Shown piece after piece: positions 49,561 to 59,011 of a stretch of 64,000 nucleotides of DNA (the first letter of the stretch is position 1; each line of letters starts with the position of its first letter). The DNA comes from Shewanella violacea DSS12 (GTDB taxonomy: Bacteria > Pseudomonadota > Gammaproteobacteria > Enterobacterales > Shewanellaceae). Both the position numbers and the translations under genes were made by a program. The notes under the pieces were generated by a model that had not been told where the DNA came from, made no database searches, and worked only from the letters and a program-made list of their open reading frames with translations. The stretch lies in assembly GCF_000091325.1 (NCBI RefSeq), contig NC_014012.1, positions 1,426,001-1,490,000 on the forward strand. Reading direction: 5' to 3'.

Positions 49561-49953
49561 TTAGATAAGGAAATCATCCATAGAACGACCCTGGTCTAGC
49601 TGACTTTTAAATACTGTTGGCATGCGGCCTTGGCCAGTCCAGTTGACTGCTTCACCATTCACGTCGATAGTATATTTAGCTGGACGTGGAGCACGCTTCT
49701 TAGGTGCAGGCTTAACCGTAGATGCACCTAGATCATCAATAGATAGTCCTACAGCTTCCATCTGTTTACGGATCTCATCTATCTTGGCATTTCTTTCTGC
49801 TGTAGCTTCTGCTTCAGCTTCGACTTGAGAGCTTCTTTCTGAGATAACTTTATCAAGTTTTACTGCCAGTTCTTGTAAATCTTCAATTGATAGTTCTTTA
49901 ACTGCGGCTTTAAAACGGCGGCCATGAGTTAGTATTTCAAGAAAGTCGCTCAT
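49561..49953 (-). CDS. hns: H-NS family nucleoid-structuring protein
   Basis: A 130-residue histone-like protein that silences AT-rich DNA. The N-terminal oligomerisation region starts SDFLEILTHGRRFKAAVKEL with a long charged coiled coil (about 25-75). The C-terminal DNA-binding domain is YTIDVNGEAVNWTGQGRMPTVF, where GQGRMP is the AT-hook-like Q/RGR motif. ATG 49953 gives the family start MSDFLEIL; a longer ATG at 49968 lacks a ribosome-binding site. Paralogues such as StpA cannot be separated by sequence alone. Confidence 0.92.
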   Translation of the reverse strand: MSDFLEILTHGRRFKAAVKELSIEDLQELAVKLDKVISERSSQVEAEAEATAERNAKIDEIRKQMEAVGLSIDDLGASTVKPAPKKRAPRPAKYTIDVNGEAVNWTGQGRMPTVFKSQLDQGRSMDDFLI

Positions 49954-50142
49954 AATTATTTGGTCCATTTATATTAAGTTCATGATTAAATCATCAGACT
50001 TATAATAGGAATTATTAGAACAAGTTTCAAATGTTATTTTAAATTTGTTGGTTAATTATATATGGACTCATATTATATCCTATTTGTTTTTATTTTTTTT
50101 AGGTTAAAAATTACCATAAAAATAGATGTATCAAAAAAGATA

Positions 50143-50156
50143 CAAACGGTCGTTTG
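50143..50156 (+). promoter_or_regulatory. candidate PsrA operator upstream of etfBA
   Basis: CAAACGGTCGTTTG is a perfect inverted repeat with a two-base centre and matches the CAAAC-N4-GTTTG core of PsrA sites. PsrA is the TetR-family regulator proposed to control fatty-acid degradation genes including etfBA in Shewanella. It sits nine bases upstream of the -35 hexamer. Confidence 0.65.
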
Positions 50157-50164
50157 AATCCCTG

Positions 50165-50193
50165 TTGACGTTAATGTTAACAGCACGTAAAGT
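50165..50193 (+). promoter_or_regulatory. sigma-70 type promoter of etfBA
   Basis: TTGACG and TAAAGT are separated by exactly 17 bp. Transcription would start near 50200. Two further inverted repeats overlap or follow: AAAGTGG-TT-CCACTTT (50189-50204, on the -10 and start) and TAGGT-GTTA-ACCTA (50208-50221). They are candidate operators for additional regulators. Confidence 0.65.
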
Positions 50194-50258
50194 GGTTCCA
50201 CTTTGTGTAGGTGTTAACCTATACTCAAGCCTCTAATAAGACGTAAGAAGGAAGCCCT

Positions 50259-51008
50259 ATGAAAGTATTGGTGCCTGTTAAGCGCGTTGTCGATGCTAAT
50301 GTTAAAGTCAGAGTAAATGCTGACAATACCGATGTCGATACCGCTAACTTGAAAATGGCGATTAACCCTTTTTGTGAGATTGCCGTAGAAGAAGCCGTGC
50401 GCTTAAAAGAAGCTGGCGTGGTGTCTGAAATTGTAGTTGTTACAGTGGGGCCTAAGGCGGCACAAGAACAGCTACGTACGGCTATGGCTCTGGGAGCCGA
50501 CCGTGGTATTCATATCGAAACTGAAGAGGCGTTAGTACCTTTATCTATTGCTAAGCTGCTTAATGCAGTTCAGGAAAAAGAACAGGCACAACTTATCATT
50601 TTAGGTAAGCAAACTATCGATGGTGATAATAATCAGACTGGGCAGATGTTGGCGGCATTGGCTAATATGCCTCAGGCGACATTTGCTTCAGAAGTTAAAG
50701 TCGAAGGGGATTGTCTTGCGGTGACACGTGAAGTCGACGGCGGCCTGCAGAGTATTTCTATTCCATTACCAGCGGTAGTGACGGTTGATTTGCGTTTAAA
50801 TGTCCCTAGATACGCCAAGTTACCTAATATAATGAAAGCGAAGCGTAAGCCATTAGAGACCCTTGCTATTGATGATCTCGGCGTTAGCCTGAAGCAACAT
50901 CAAACAGTATTGAAAGTGACTCCACCGGCTAAGCGTAAGGCAGGTGTTATGGTGGCGAGCGTTGCAGAACTGGCCGATAAGTTAAAGAATGAAGCGAAGG
51001 TGATCTAA
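50259..51008 (+). CDS. etfB: electron transfer flavoprotein subunit beta
   Basis: EtfB (249 residues) forms with EtfA the soluble FAD/AMP heterodimer that takes electrons from acyl-CoA dehydrogenases, here plausibly including LiuA. Family marks are MKVLVPVKRVVDANVKVRV, NPFCEIAVEEAVRLKEAG, the AMP-site segment GKQTIDGDNNQTGQMLAALA and the recognition loop region PRYAKLPNIMKAKRKPLE. Stop and etfA start are one base apart or overlapping. Confidence 0.97.
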   Translation: MKVLVPVKRVVDANVKVRVNADNTDVDTANLKMAINPFCEIAVEEAVRLKEAGVVSEIVVVTVGPKAAQEQLRTAMALGADRGIHIETEEALVPLSIAKLLNAVQEKEQAQLIILGKQTIDGDNNQTGQMLAALANMPQATFASEVKVEGDCLAVTREVDGGLQSISIPLPAVVTVDLRLNVPRYAKLPNIMKAKRKPLETLAIDDLGVSLKQHQTVLKVTPPAKRKAGVMVASVAELADKLKNEAKVI

Positions 51009-51931
51009 TGGCAATTTTAGTATTAGCAGAACATGATAATGCCAGCTTAAAGCTGGACACCGCCAAGGTTGTCGCTTGTGCTCAAGCCATAGGTGGAGAT
51101 GTCGATGTCTTGATTGCCGGTGATGAATGCGCTGCAGTGGTAGATGCCGCCAAGCTACTTTCTGGAGTCAGACATGTTTTAGTTGCACAGTCGGCGCAAT
51201 ATGCCAACGGCTTCGCCGATAATGTGGCACAGCTTATTCTGGATCTTGCCGATGATTATGAACACATCCTGGCTGCAGCCACTAGCCAAGGTAAAGACAC
51301 ATTGCCACGGGTATCGGCGCTGCTCGATGTGGCTCAGTTATCGGAAGTGGTTGAAGTCGTGAGTTCTGATACCTTCGTTCGTCCAATATATGCAGGTAAT
51401 GCATTAGCCACGGTTCAGAGCCATGATGCTAAGAAGGTACTAACCGTACGTACAAGTGCGTTCGATGCCGTAAGCAATGATGGTGCGGCAGATGTTGTCA
51501 TTATAGATAAAGTATTCGATTCAGTGACTCAGTTTGTGTCTCAGAGCCTATCAAAATCTGAGCGACCCGAACTCGGTGCGGCTTCGGTCGTAGTCTCGGG
51601 TGGTCGTGGGTTAGGGAATGGTGAGAATTTCGCTATCTTAGAAAAGCTGGCAGATAAACTAGGCGGTGCACTGGGTGCTTCGCGAGCGGCAGTTGATGCA
51701 GGTTTCGTATCTAACGATCTGCAAGTGGGTCAAACCGGGAAGATAGTGGCGCCAGACTTATATATCGCTGTGGGTATTTCCGGTGCAATCCAGCATCTGG
51801 CTGGGATGAAAGATTCTAAAGTGATTGTTGCTATCAACAAGGATCCCGAAGCGCCTATCTTCCAGATTGCCGATTACGGTTTGGAAGCGGATCTGTTTGA
51901 TGCGGTTCCTGAGCTAACGGATCTGCTCTAG
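51008..51931 (+). CDS. etfA: electron transfer flavoprotein subunit alpha
   Basis: EtfA (307 residues) carries the redox FAD. The C-terminal FAD-binding signature is clear: [58 protein letters not shown] and [20 protein letters not shown]. It starts within the etfB stop (ATGGCA after TCTA), so expression is coupled. No further gene in the operon. Confidence 0.97.
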   Translation: MAILVLAEHDNASLKLDTAKVVACAQAIGGDVDVLIAGDECAAVVDAAKLLSGVRHVLVAQSAQYANGFADNVAQLILDLADDYEHILAAATSQGKDTLPRVSALLDVAQLSEVVEVVSSDTFVRPIYAGNALATVQSHDAKKVLTVRTSAFDAVSNDGAADVVIIDKVFDSVTQFVSQSLSKSERPELGAASVVVSGGRGLGNGENFAILEKLADKLGGALGASRAAVDAGFVSNDLQVGQTGKIVAPDLYIAVGISGAIQHLAGMKDSKVIVAINKDPEAPIFQIADYGLEADLFDAVPELTDLL

Positions 51932-52429
51932 ATTGCTAACGAGATGCTGTTAAAGTGTAAAATCTGAGTTAATTATTCTGATTCAGGCTAAATAAGTGTG
52001 ACCTTGGTCACGGTGGGCGGCTTTGGGGTAGAATCCTTAAAGCCGCTTATGTTTATATTAACTTTACGTTTTCATGCTGGCTTGAATCTAGTACCTAGCT
52101 TTTGTACTCGAATTCGACACATGATAAGCGTCCTGAGAAGTAGAGGTGCATTAAAAATCAGTAGTGATAGTCAGGGTGATACCGCTTATCTATCATGAAA
52201 GGGTTTGATGCCGAAGTAGTAATGCATATCACGGTTTACTACTGGGGCTGTATCGAATAGGTACAGCACTGCCATAGTGTCTCTTATCCGGATGATAAGA
52301 AGATTTTATACCTATTAATAAATGGTATTACTATGGAGCGCTACTGATAGGACAGGTGTTTTCAGATATCGCCAATATCCCACCAGTTCAGCAGCCTCCA
52401 TTCGAACTAAAAATTAAGAATATAATCAA
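51932..52429. other. etfA-antiporter intergenic region with a palindrome
   Basis: About 500 bases without a convincing gene; a 66-codon frame at 51998 has no ribosome-binding site and an atypical sequence. GTGACC-TT-GGTCAC at 51998-52011 is a perfect inverted repeat of the kind bound by dimeric repressors. CTTATC-CGGAT-GATAAG near 52285-52301 is another. The antiporter promoter presumably lies here. Confidence 0.5.
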
Positions 52430-53998
52430 ATGACGATTTTAAGTTATGCCGATTCGGCGCTTTCATTGCTGCCTCCAGCGGTTGCGATTCTGATGGCGAT
52501 TGTTACTCGTCGGGTATTGCTCTCCTTGGGGTTGGGAATAGTACTCGGTGCTGTATTGATAAATGATTTCTCATTCATGGGAACGGGTCAATATTTAGGT
52601 GATCAAGTTGTCAGCCTATTCTGGGATGATGGTGCCCTCAATACGTGGAACATGTACCTTCTAGGCTTCTTGGTGCTATTAGGGATGATCACGGCCCTTA
52701 TTACCGTGAGCGGTGCGGCTAATGCCTTTGCCGATTGGTCCAAAACGCGTATTAAGAGTAAGCGAGATGCAAAATTACTGACCATGTTCTTAGGTTGCGT
52801 GATCTTTATCGACGATTACTTCAACAGCTTAGTGGTTGGTAGTGTCGCCAGACCTCTGACAGACAGATATTATATCTCCCGCAGTAAGTTAGCCTATATT
52901 CTAGACTCGACAGCAGCACCAATCTGCGTGATTTCTCCCGTGTCGAGTTGGGGCGCCTATATCATCGCCTTGATCGGCGGTATTTTAACAGCCCATGGTT
53001 TCGCAGATACAGGGCATCTGAGTATCTTTGTTCAGATGATCCCAATGAATTTCTATGCCATATTTTCACTGTTACTTCTGCTTTGTGTCGCTTTCATGGA
53101 TCTCAATGTCGGTCCCATGCGCCAACATGAGCTAAATGCACAAAAAGGCAATTTATATGATGAGGCAAAAGGGTTACCACCCGGTGCTAACTCAGATCTG
53201 CCTGAGGCTGAAAACGGTAAGATCCTTGGATTATTCCTGCCCATTATTGTGCTGGTCTTTGCGACCTTCTATTTCATGGTGAGTAGTGGTGGGGACGCTT
53301 TAGCGGCCAGCGGAAAAGCATTCAGTATTCTTGGTGCGTTTGAACATACCGATGTTGCCTCATCTCTGTTCTTCGGTGCCCTGGTCGGTTTTGTTGCGAC
53401 TCTGGCCTTCGTCTTGATGCAAGGCTTAGATAAGTCATACCTTATTAAAGGCCTAGTTGCTGGTGCACGCTCTATGGTGCCCGCCATCTATATCTTACTA
53501 TTCGCCTGGACGATTGCCGGCGTGATTGGTCAAGTAGAGACAGGAAAGTACATGGCGAGTCTGGCATCGGGCAATATTCCTTTTGCCTTATTACCTGCAG
53601 TCTTATTTGTTCTGGCGGGTGTGACGGCTTTCTCTACAGGAAGTAGTTGGGGTACTTTCGGTATCATGCTACCCATTGCCGCTGATATGGCCATGGGAAC
53701 CCATACCAACATGATGCTACCTATGCTTGCAGCTGTGCTTGCCGGCGCGGTATTTGGTGATCATTGTTCACCTATATCCGATACGACAATCCTCTCCTCC
53801 ACGGGAGCCAACTGTCATCATATCGATCATGTGATCACTCAACTGCCCTATGCCTTAATCGTTGCTGGGATCAGTCTTGGGGGCTATATCGTACTAGGCT
53901 TTACCGAGTCTCTGACAGCTGGACTGGTTACCTGTAGTATTTTATTCTTGATTAGTGTCTTAATCTTGAAGGTTAAATCTACCCAGGCCACTGGCTAG
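52430..53998 (+). CDS. NhaC-family Na+/H+ antiporter
   Basis: A 522-residue inner-membrane transporter with about 11-12 membrane segments. Signatures of the NhaC group are FIDDYFNSLVVGSVARPLTDRYYISRAKL-like (here around residues 125-150), SSWGAYIIALIGG, and the C-terminal STGSSWGTFGIMLPIA and GAVFGDHCSPISDTTILSS. Probable role is sodium/proton or organic-acid exchange; the exact substrate is not determinable. A terminator follows directly. Confidence 0.88.
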   Translation: MTILSYADSALSLLPPAVAILMAIVTRRVLLSLGLGIVLGAVLINDFSFMGTGQYLGDQVVSLFWDDGALNTWNMYLLGFLVLLGMITALITVSGAANAFADWSKTRIKSKRDAKLLTMFLGCVIFIDDYFNSLVVGSVARPLTDRYYISRSKLAYILDSTAAPICVISPVSSWGAYIIALIGGILTAHGFADTGHLSIFVQMIPMNFYAIFSLLLLLCVAFMDLNVGPMRQHELNAQKGNLYDEAKGLPPGANSDLPEAENGKILGLFLPIIVLVFATFYFMVSSGGDALAASGKAFSILGAFEHTDVASSLFFGALVGFVATLAFVLMQGLDKSYLIKGLVAGARSMVPAIYILLFAWTIAGVIGQVETGKYMASLASGNIPFALLPAVLFVLAGVTAFSTGSSWGTFGIMLPIAADMAMGTHTNMMLPMLAAVLAGAVFGDHCSPISDTTILSSTGANCHHIDHVITQLPYALIVAGISLGGYIVLGFTESLTAGLVTCSILFLISVLILKVKSTQATG

Positions 53999-54045
53999 TA
54001 ATTTGGGCTATGTCTTTGCTAGCCTAAGTGATGACTAACCAGTGA

Positions 54046-54075
54046 AATACCGCTCAATTGAGCGGTATTTTTTTG
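54046..54075 (+). terminator. terminator downstream of the NhaC-family gene
   Basis: AATACCGCTCAA and TTGAGCGGTATT form a perfect 12-bp inverted repeat followed by six T residues. Confidence 0.9.
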
Positions 54076-54208
54076 TCTGAAAATCAGCAGTGATCGAGTG
54101 GCTCGTTATCAAAATGAGTTTGTATTGGCCTGAATGGGGCGTTGGCACATGATTTTCACTATAAAAATTGTTAAGCTGTAGCCGAATTCACGTATAAGGA
54201 ATATCAGT

Positions 54209-54787
54209 TTGGCACAGCTCTATTTTTATTATTCGGCGATGAATGCCGGTAAGTCTACTTCTCTCTTGCAGTCTTCATATAATTATCGCGAGCGAGGCAT
54301 GAACACCTTAGTGATGACGGCTTCAATCGATGACAGATACGGTGTGGGTAAAGTGTCTTCACGAATTGGTATCGAAACCGATGCGCAGGTATTTGGTAGC
54401 AATAATGATATTGCCAAGATGATAGCTATGGCTCATGAAGAACAGAAACTGCATTGTATTCTTATCGATGAATCTCAGTTTTTGAGTAAACAGCAAGTTA
54501 AGCAGCTGACCTATGTCGTCGACATATTGGATATTCCTGTACTCTGTTATGGTCTGAAAACTGATTTCCAGGGAGAGCTATTTACCGGTAGCCAATATCT
54601 GCTGGCCTGGTCAGATAAACTGGTCGAGCTCAAAACCATTTGTCATTGCGGCCGTAAAGCGAACATGGTGCTGAGATTAGACGATGAGGGCAAACCCATG
54701 CGTGAGGGGGAACAGGTCGCCATAGGTGGCAATGAGAGCTATGAATCAGTTTGCCGCAAGCACTTCAGAGAGTTTTTGTGGGATTAA
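54209..54787 (+). CDS. tdk: thymidine kinase
   Basis: Tdk phosphorylates salvaged thymidine. The start is TTG at 54209 with AAGGA eight bases upstream, giving [17 protein letters not shown] with the P-loop. The DExQ motif is [13 protein letters not shown], the zinc site includes CHCGRKA and the final VCRKHF, and the lasso region contains [19 protein letters not shown]. 192 residues, typical. Confidence 0.95.
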   Translation: MAQLYFYYSAMNAGKSTSLLQSSYNYRERGMNTLVMTASIDDRYGVGKVSSRIGIETDAQVFGSNNDIAKMIAMAHEEQKLHCILIDESQFLSKQQVKQLTYVVDILDIPVLCYGLKTDFQGELFTGSQYLLAWSDKLVELKTICHCGRKANMVLRLDDEGKPMREGEQVAIGGNESYESVCRKHFREFLWD

Positions 54788-54830
54788 ATTAGATTAGAAG
54801 ATCTTAGGTTCGAGTGCCTAGGATCTGTCA

Positions 54831-55265
54831 TTATTCCAATTTTAATAGTAACAGTCTTACCTGCTCCCTCGTATCATCAATTCTTGCTATCACCTCGTTG
54901 ACACTCGTTTCGTCATCGTCGATCGAATCCCAATGTAACTGCCATGCTTGTTTTAGTTGTTGAGTCGCTTGCTGCAATTGAGCTTCTGTGATCATGCTTA
55001 AGTCTGCAATTAGGTTCACTTTAATCCAACCTTTTCGCGGATTACCTGCAAGGGGATCATTATCGTAATAGGCGGCATAGATGATCCCTTCCAGCTCAGA
55101 TAATTGTAGCAAGAGCTCAAAGCTTGCCGAGCGCATTGTTGAGTTGTATTCGCTGACCTCCATTCGCCAGACGTTGTAGCTAAATCCCACCAGCGCAAAT
55201 ACCATGCTAAAGACGGCGGTGATTTGGAATATGTGCTCTCTATTCTTCGGAAATGTCGGCTGCAT
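54831..55265 (-). CDS. membrane-anchored hypothetical protein
   Basis: A 144-residue protein with one membrane segment near the N-terminus (about 12-30, FQITAVFSMVFALVGFSYNVW) and a helical, Gln/Glu-rich C-terminal domain (QLQQATQQLKQAW) probably in the periplasm. I do not recognise a family. It is convergent with tdk and divergent from the thioredoxin gene. Composition and sustained open frame support a real gene. Confidence 0.65.
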   Translation of the reverse strand: MQPTFPKNREHIFQITAVFSMVFALVGFSYNVWRMEVSEYNSTMRSASFELLLQLSELEGIIYAAYYDNDPLAGNPRKGWIKVNLIADLSMITEAQLQQATQQLKQAWQLHWDSIDDDETSVNEVIARIDDTREQVRLLLLKLE

Positions 55266-55500
55266 ATTGTTAATTTCATTGTATAGCTCATAAACAAAGA
55301 TAGTGCACAGCCCATAATAATTTCATTTTATCTGCCGAACATATTTCATTTTGACTGAATGTTAATAGCCAAGTAGTCGGTCTATAGCTATGAATTAACT
55401 GCTGGTGAGTTAATTACTTGAACAGCCAGTAGCCGGTTTTCCTTCGGTGATGGTTTACAGGCTTATACCGATTGATATTATTTAGGGAGAATATATTCAA

Positions 55501-56031
55501 ATGAAATTTGGCATCAAGGCTTTTGGTTTAGCGACAGTGCTTCTTACTATTTTGGGTTTAATCACCTTTGTTTTCATTAACCCAGAAGTAAATTCATTAG
55601 AGTTCAGCGAGGATGTGAAACTGGCACCTAAGTTCGCATTAGTCGATCCTCAGGGCAAGGTTCATCAGTGGTCAGAATATAAGGGTAAGCCGATTATCAT
55701 CCACTTCTGGGCAACCTGGTGCCCTTATTGTAAGAAACTACAGCCAGGACTGGATAAGTTACGTGTGGACTACAGTGATAGCGACTTGCAGATCTTAGGA
55801 ATAAGTTTTAATGAAGATGAGGGAGCGGATCCCGCCCTGACGTTAATGGAGCGGGGCATTCAGTTCCCAACCTTAGTGCAAGGGGAAAGTGCCGCTAAGG
55901 CTTACGGTGTTGCCGGCACCCCGACGACTGTCTTTATCAATCGCCGCGGGGAAATTGTCTGGCTGACTAATATCTCAGATCCTAATAGTCAAAAATTGAA
56001 AGATGCTACTGAGTTTATTCTGCAAGATTAG
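55501..56031 (+). CDS. TlpA-like membrane-anchored thioredoxin
   Basis: A 176-residue periplasmic thiol:disulfide protein tethered by an N-terminal segment (about 7-27). The redox site is FWATWCPYCKKLQP with Cys74 and Cys77. The cis-Pro loop is GVAGTPTTVFINRRGEIVW. It belongs to the TlpA/ResA/ScsD-like group with the extra beta insert. It could reduce apocytochromes or scavenge peroxide; the CPYC site does not settle this. It stands alone, convergent with scoB. Confidence 0.87.
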   Translation: MKFGIKAFGLATVLLTILGLITFVFINPEVNSLEFSEDVKLAPKFALVDPQGKVHQWSEYKGKPIIIHFWATWCPYCKKLQPGLDKLRVDYSDSDLQILGISFNEDEGADPALTLMERGIQFPTLVQGESAAKAYGVAGTPTTVFINRRGEIVWLTNISDPNSQKLKDATEFILQD

Positions 56032-56075
56032 CCATTATTTTTGCTTGTGTTTTGATTCAGAGATAGGCAATAAAA

Positions 56076-56095
56076 AGCCCCATAATTATGGGGCT
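56076..56095 (-). terminator. terminator downstream of scoB
   Basis: AGCCCCATAATTATGGGGCT is a perfect palindrome; on the minus strand it is followed by TTTTTA. It also serves the convergent thioredoxin gene poorly. Confidence 0.85.
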
Positions 56096-56117
56096 CAGTA
56101 GACAGTATCTATGTAGC

Positions 56118-56774
56118 TTAGAGGCTCATCTCAGGTACATGCTCAGGCACAACTAACTTACCCGCTGTCTTCTCAACTATCTCTTCGACTGAGACACCCG
56201 GAGCACGCTCTAGCAGGTGGAAGGCACCGTCTTTAATCTCCATAAAGGCCAGATCAGTGAGTACTCGCTTGATGCAGCCAAAGCCAGTTAACGGCAGTTC
56301 ACACTTAGTCAGCAGTTTAGAGTTTCCGCGCTTGTCGGCATGCATCATGGTGACGATAATATTATCGGCGCCAGCCACTAAATCCATAGCGCCGCCCATG
56401 CCCTTGATGAGCTTGCCTGGGATCATCCAGGAGGCAATAGAGCCTTGTTCATCAACCTCGAAGGCGCCGAGTACGGTAAGATCTACATGACCGCCACGGA
56501 TCATGGCAAAACTTTCGGCCGATGAGAAGAATGAAGCACCGTCGACGGCGGTGACAGTTTGCTTACCTGCGTTGATAAGATCGGCATCTATGGTCTCTTC
56601 TGTAGGGAACTCTCCCATGCCGAGCAGACCATTTTCCGACTGCAGCATCACGTCAATTCCCTTGGGGATATAGTTAGCCACTAAGGTTGGAATACCTATG
56701 CCTAAATTAACGTAATAACCATCTTTTAGCTCTGCTGCTACACGTTGTGCGAGTTGATCTCTTGTTAATGCCAT
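56118..56774 (-). CDS. scoB: 3-oxoacid CoA-transferase subunit B
   Basis: Subunit B (218 residues) holds the catalytic glutamate that forms a glutamyl-CoA thioester, in LQSENGLLGMGEFP. GIGIPTLVANYIP, GGHVDLTVLGAFEVDEQG and GFGCIKRVLTDLAFMEI are family marks. With ScoA it transfers CoA from succinyl-CoA to acetoacetate, the product of LiuE, feeding thiolysis to acetyl-CoA. Start follows scoA after 17 bases with a GGAGAAG ribosome-binding site. Confidence 0.93.
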   Translation of the reverse strand: MALTRDQLAQRVAAELKDGYYVNLGIGIPTLVANYIPKGIDVMLQSENGLLGMGEFPTEETIDADLINAGKQTVTAVDGASFFSSAESFAMIRGGHVDLTVLGAFEVDEQGSIASWMIPGKLIKGMGGAMDLVAGADNIIVTMMHADKRGNSKLLTKCELPLTGFGCIKRVLTDLAFMEIKDGAFHLLERAPGVSVEEIVEKTAGKLVVPEHVPEMSL

Positions 56775-56791
56775 TATCTTCTCCCTCCTGC

Positions 56792-57505
56792 TTATGCTTC
56801 AGCTGTCGATGGCTTTACGGTACGCTGCTCGATGCGTTTTTCGAATGTGGCTTGGATGACACGATTAACGTAAATCCCTGGGGTGTGGATATGATCTGGG
56901 TCTAATTCGCCGGGCTCAACGATATATTCGGCTTCAACCACGGTAATTTTACCTGCTGTAGCCATCATGGGGTTGAAGTTAGCGGCGGTTTTGCGAAACA
57001 CTAAATTACCCATGGTATCGGCTTTCCAGGCGCGAATTAAGGCAAAATCTGCCGTGAGTGAGGGTTCGAGTACGTAATGGCGACCGTCTATCTCACGGGT
57101 CTCCTTGCCTTCAGCAATGGGGGTTCCGTAACCCGTCGCGGTGAAGAAGGCGGGGATGCCTGCGCCGCCGGCACGAATTTTCTCGGCGAGTGTGCCCTGG
57201 GGGGTCAAGATAACATTGAGTTCGCCGGATAACATCTGCTTCTCGAAGGTGGCATTTTCACCGACATAGGAGGCTATCATGGTATCGATTTGGCGGCTCT
57301 TGAGCAGTAAGCCTAAGCCGAAATCATCGACTCCGGCGTTATTAGAGATGGCCGTCAATCCAGTTACACCAGTTTTGACCATATGTGAGATCAAGCCTTC
57401 GGGGATACCGCAAAGGCCAAATCCGCCAACCATCACAGTCATGTCATTGGAAAGACCCTTAAGGGCTTCTTCATAGCTATGTACGACTTTATTCAGTCCT
57501 GCCAT
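56792..57505 (-). CDS. scoA: 3-oxoacid CoA-transferase subunit A
   Basis: Subunit A (237 residues) has the CoA-binding motif [16 protein letters not shown] near the N-terminus, [16 protein letters not shown] and [18 protein letters not shown], and the family's [20 protein letters not shown]. It pairs with ScoB. The gene starts 149 bases after liuE and may be part of the leucine-degradation transcript. AtoD of E. coli is the closest alternative name. Confidence 0.93.
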   Translation of the reverse strand: MAGLNKVVHSYEEALKGLSNDMTVMVGGFGLCGIPEGLISHMVKTGVTGLTAISNNAGVDDFGLGLLLKSRQIDTMIASYVGENATFEKQMLSGELNVILTPQGTLAEKIRAGGAGIPAFFTATGYGTPIAEGKETREIDGRHYVLEPSLTADFALIRAWKADTMGNLVFRKTAANFNPMMATAGKITVVEAEYIVEPGELDPDHIHTPGIYVNRVIQATFEKRIEQRTVKPSTAEA

Positions 57506-57653
57506 TATTCTTATCTCCTTTGTAGAAGGGTCGAGTGTTAATTCTGTTTACCGAGAACCTAGATTATTAGCAGGTTCAGGCTAGTAAGCTAATAGTTAAG
57601 ATGCAGTATCGGTTATATCTCTTACATCTTGGCTTTTTATTCGCTGATGGCTC

Positions 57654-58544
57654 TTAACTGGTTAAGGCTTGTGCAACTTTAGAGCCCGTCTGTCTGCCAA
57701 GGGCCTGGCTTATGGTGTTACCAGCCTGGGCAAGCAAGCTTAGATCTATGCCTGTGTCTATTCCGAGCCCATGTAACATATAGACCAGATCTTCGCTGGC
57801 TAAGTTACCCGATGCACCTTTAGCATAGGGACATCCACCTAAGCCGGCTACCGATGAGTCGACGACACTGACGCCGGTCTCAAGGCAGGCCAGAATATTC
57901 GCCAGTGCTTGTCCATAGGTATCATGAAAGTGCAGTGCGAGTTTATCCACCGGCACGACTTGGCTGACTGCTTGCACCATTTTACGGGCATTATTTGGCG
58001 TGCCAACGCCTATGGTGTCACCGAGTGATATTTCATAGCAGCCCATTTTGTAAAGAATTTCAGACACGCGAGCCACTTCACTCACATCAATCTCACCTTC
58101 ATAGGGGCAACCTAAGACGCAGGACACATAGCCTCGAACCCGAATATTTTCGGCCTTAGCTCGCTCCATCAGTGGCTCAAAGCGAGCGATGGACTCTTGG
58201 ATTGAGCAGTTAATATTCCGTTGAGAGAAGCTTTCTGACGCCGCGCCAAAGATGGCAACTTCGTCGGCTTTGGCGTCAAGTGCAAGTTCCAGGCCTTTCA
58301 TATTCGGAGTCAGCGCACTATAGGTCACATCCACTGCACGCTTGATATTGCGCAATACTTCACCAGAGTCGGCCATCTGCGGCACCCACTTGGGTGACAC
58401 GAAACTCGCCGCTTCGATACGTTTAATGCCTGCTTTGGCTAGGTCTTGTATCAAGACAATTTTATCTTGAGTCGATACGGGCTTTTCGTTTTGCAGGCCA
58501 TCGCGGGCACCGACTTCAAAAATAGAGACTTGTTTTGGCAGCAT
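57654..58544 (-). CDS. liuE: hydroxymethylglutaryl-CoA lyase
   Basis: LiuE cleaves HMG-CoA to acetyl-CoA and acetoacetate, the last step of leucine degradation. The TIM-barrel starts [20 protein letters not shown] with metal/substrate Arg-Asp; [17 protein letters not shown] and [14 protein letters not shown] carry metal-binding His residues, and the active-site Cys is in [20 protein letters not shown]. 296 residues. Its ATG lies one base after the stop of the last mini-ORF of the liuD 3'-end array. Confidence 0.96.
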   Translation of the reverse strand: MLPKQVSIFEVGARDGLQNEKPVSTQDKIVLIQDLAKAGIKRIEAASFVSPKWVPQMADSGEVLRNIKRAVDVTYSALTPNMKGLELALDAKADEVAIFGAASESFSQRNINCSIQESIARFEPLMERAKAENIRVRGYVSCVLGCPYEGEIDVSEVARVSEILYKMGCYEISLGDTIGVGTPNNARKMVQAVSQVVPVDKLALHFHDTYGQALANILACLETGVSVVDSSVAGLGGCPYAKGASGNLASEDLVYMLHGLGIDTGIDLSLLAQAGNTISQALGRQTGSKVAQALTS

Positions 58545-58545
58545 C

Positions 58546-58710
58546 TTATTTCTTATCCTCGTTTCCTTCAGCTTTTTCTTCTGAGGCAGCAGGCTCGACT
58601 TCTACTAATATAGTGCCGTCTGTGACTAGCTCGCCGGGTTCGAAGAAGAAGGCTGACACTAGACCATCAAAGGGTGATTCTATGGCGTCTATTACATGAG
58701 TCATCTTCAT
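58546..58710 (-). CDS. mini-ORF 3: copy of the LiuD biotinyl-domain C-terminus
   Basis: An intact 54-residue frame starting [18 protein letters not shown] and ending EGNEDKK. It repeats the C-terminal half of the LiuD biotinyl domain from the MKM of the biotinylation motif. Its ATG overlaps the stop of the previous copy as ATGA, and GAAGGG sits five bases upstream. Its ending is probably the ancestral liuD end, because liuE starts directly behind it. Whether a stable protein is made is unknown; it lacks the first half of the barrel. Confidence 0.6.
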   Translation of the reverse strand: MKMTHVIDAIESPFDGLVSAFFFEPGELVTDGTILVEVEPAASEEKAEGNEDKK

Positions 58711-58862
58711 GCTTTCCCTTCAGCTTTTTCTTCTGAGGCAGCTGGTTCGACTTCTACTAATATGGTGCCATCTGTGACTAGCTCGCCTGGCTCGAAGAAG
58801 AACGCACTAACTAGACCATCAAAGGGTGATTCTATGGCGTTTATTACATGAGTCATCTTCAT
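58707..58862 (-). CDS. mini-ORF 2: copy of the LiuD biotinyl-domain C-terminus
   Basis: An intact 51-residue frame starting [18 protein letters not shown] and ending AEGKA. Start and stop each overlap the neighbouring copies as ATGA. Most of its differences from the other copies are synonymous (SAF by AGTGCGTTC, EPG by GAGCCAGGC); Asn replaces Asp at residue 8. This suggests either some age with constraint or gene conversion. Confidence 0.6.
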   Translation of the reverse strand: MKMTHVINAIESPFDGLVSAFFFEPGELVTDGTILVEVEPAASEEKAEGKA

Positions 58863-59011
58863 GCTTTCCCTTCAGTCTCAGTAGGCTCTAGGGGCTCGAC
58901 TTCTACTAATATAGTGCCGTCTGTGACTAGCTCGCCGGGTTCGAAGAAGAAGGCTGATACTAGACCATCAAAGGGTGATTCTATGGCGTCTATTACATGA
59001 GTCATCTTCAT
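58859..59011 (-). CDS. mini-ORF 1: copy of the LiuD biotinyl-domain C-terminus
   Basis: An intact 50-residue frame starting [18 protein letters not shown] and ending LEPTETEGKA. Its ATG overlaps the liuD stop as ATGA, preceded by GAAGGG, so ribosomes finishing liuD could restart here. The tail differs from the [11 protein letters not shown] of liuD and the next copy. Confidence 0.6.
   Translation of the reverse strand: MKMTHVIDAIESPFDGLVSAFFFEPGELVTDGTILVEVEPLEPTETEGKA

Noticed and set aside
51998..52198. 66-codon frame after etfA
   Set aside because: No ribosome-binding site, atypical composition, and it starts inside a palindrome. More likely non-coding.
58546..59011. Assembly artefact as explanation of the liuD 3'-end copies
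   Set aside because: The copies differ from each other at many positions and in their tails, which a mis-assembly of identical reads would not give. Resequencing would still be worthwhile.
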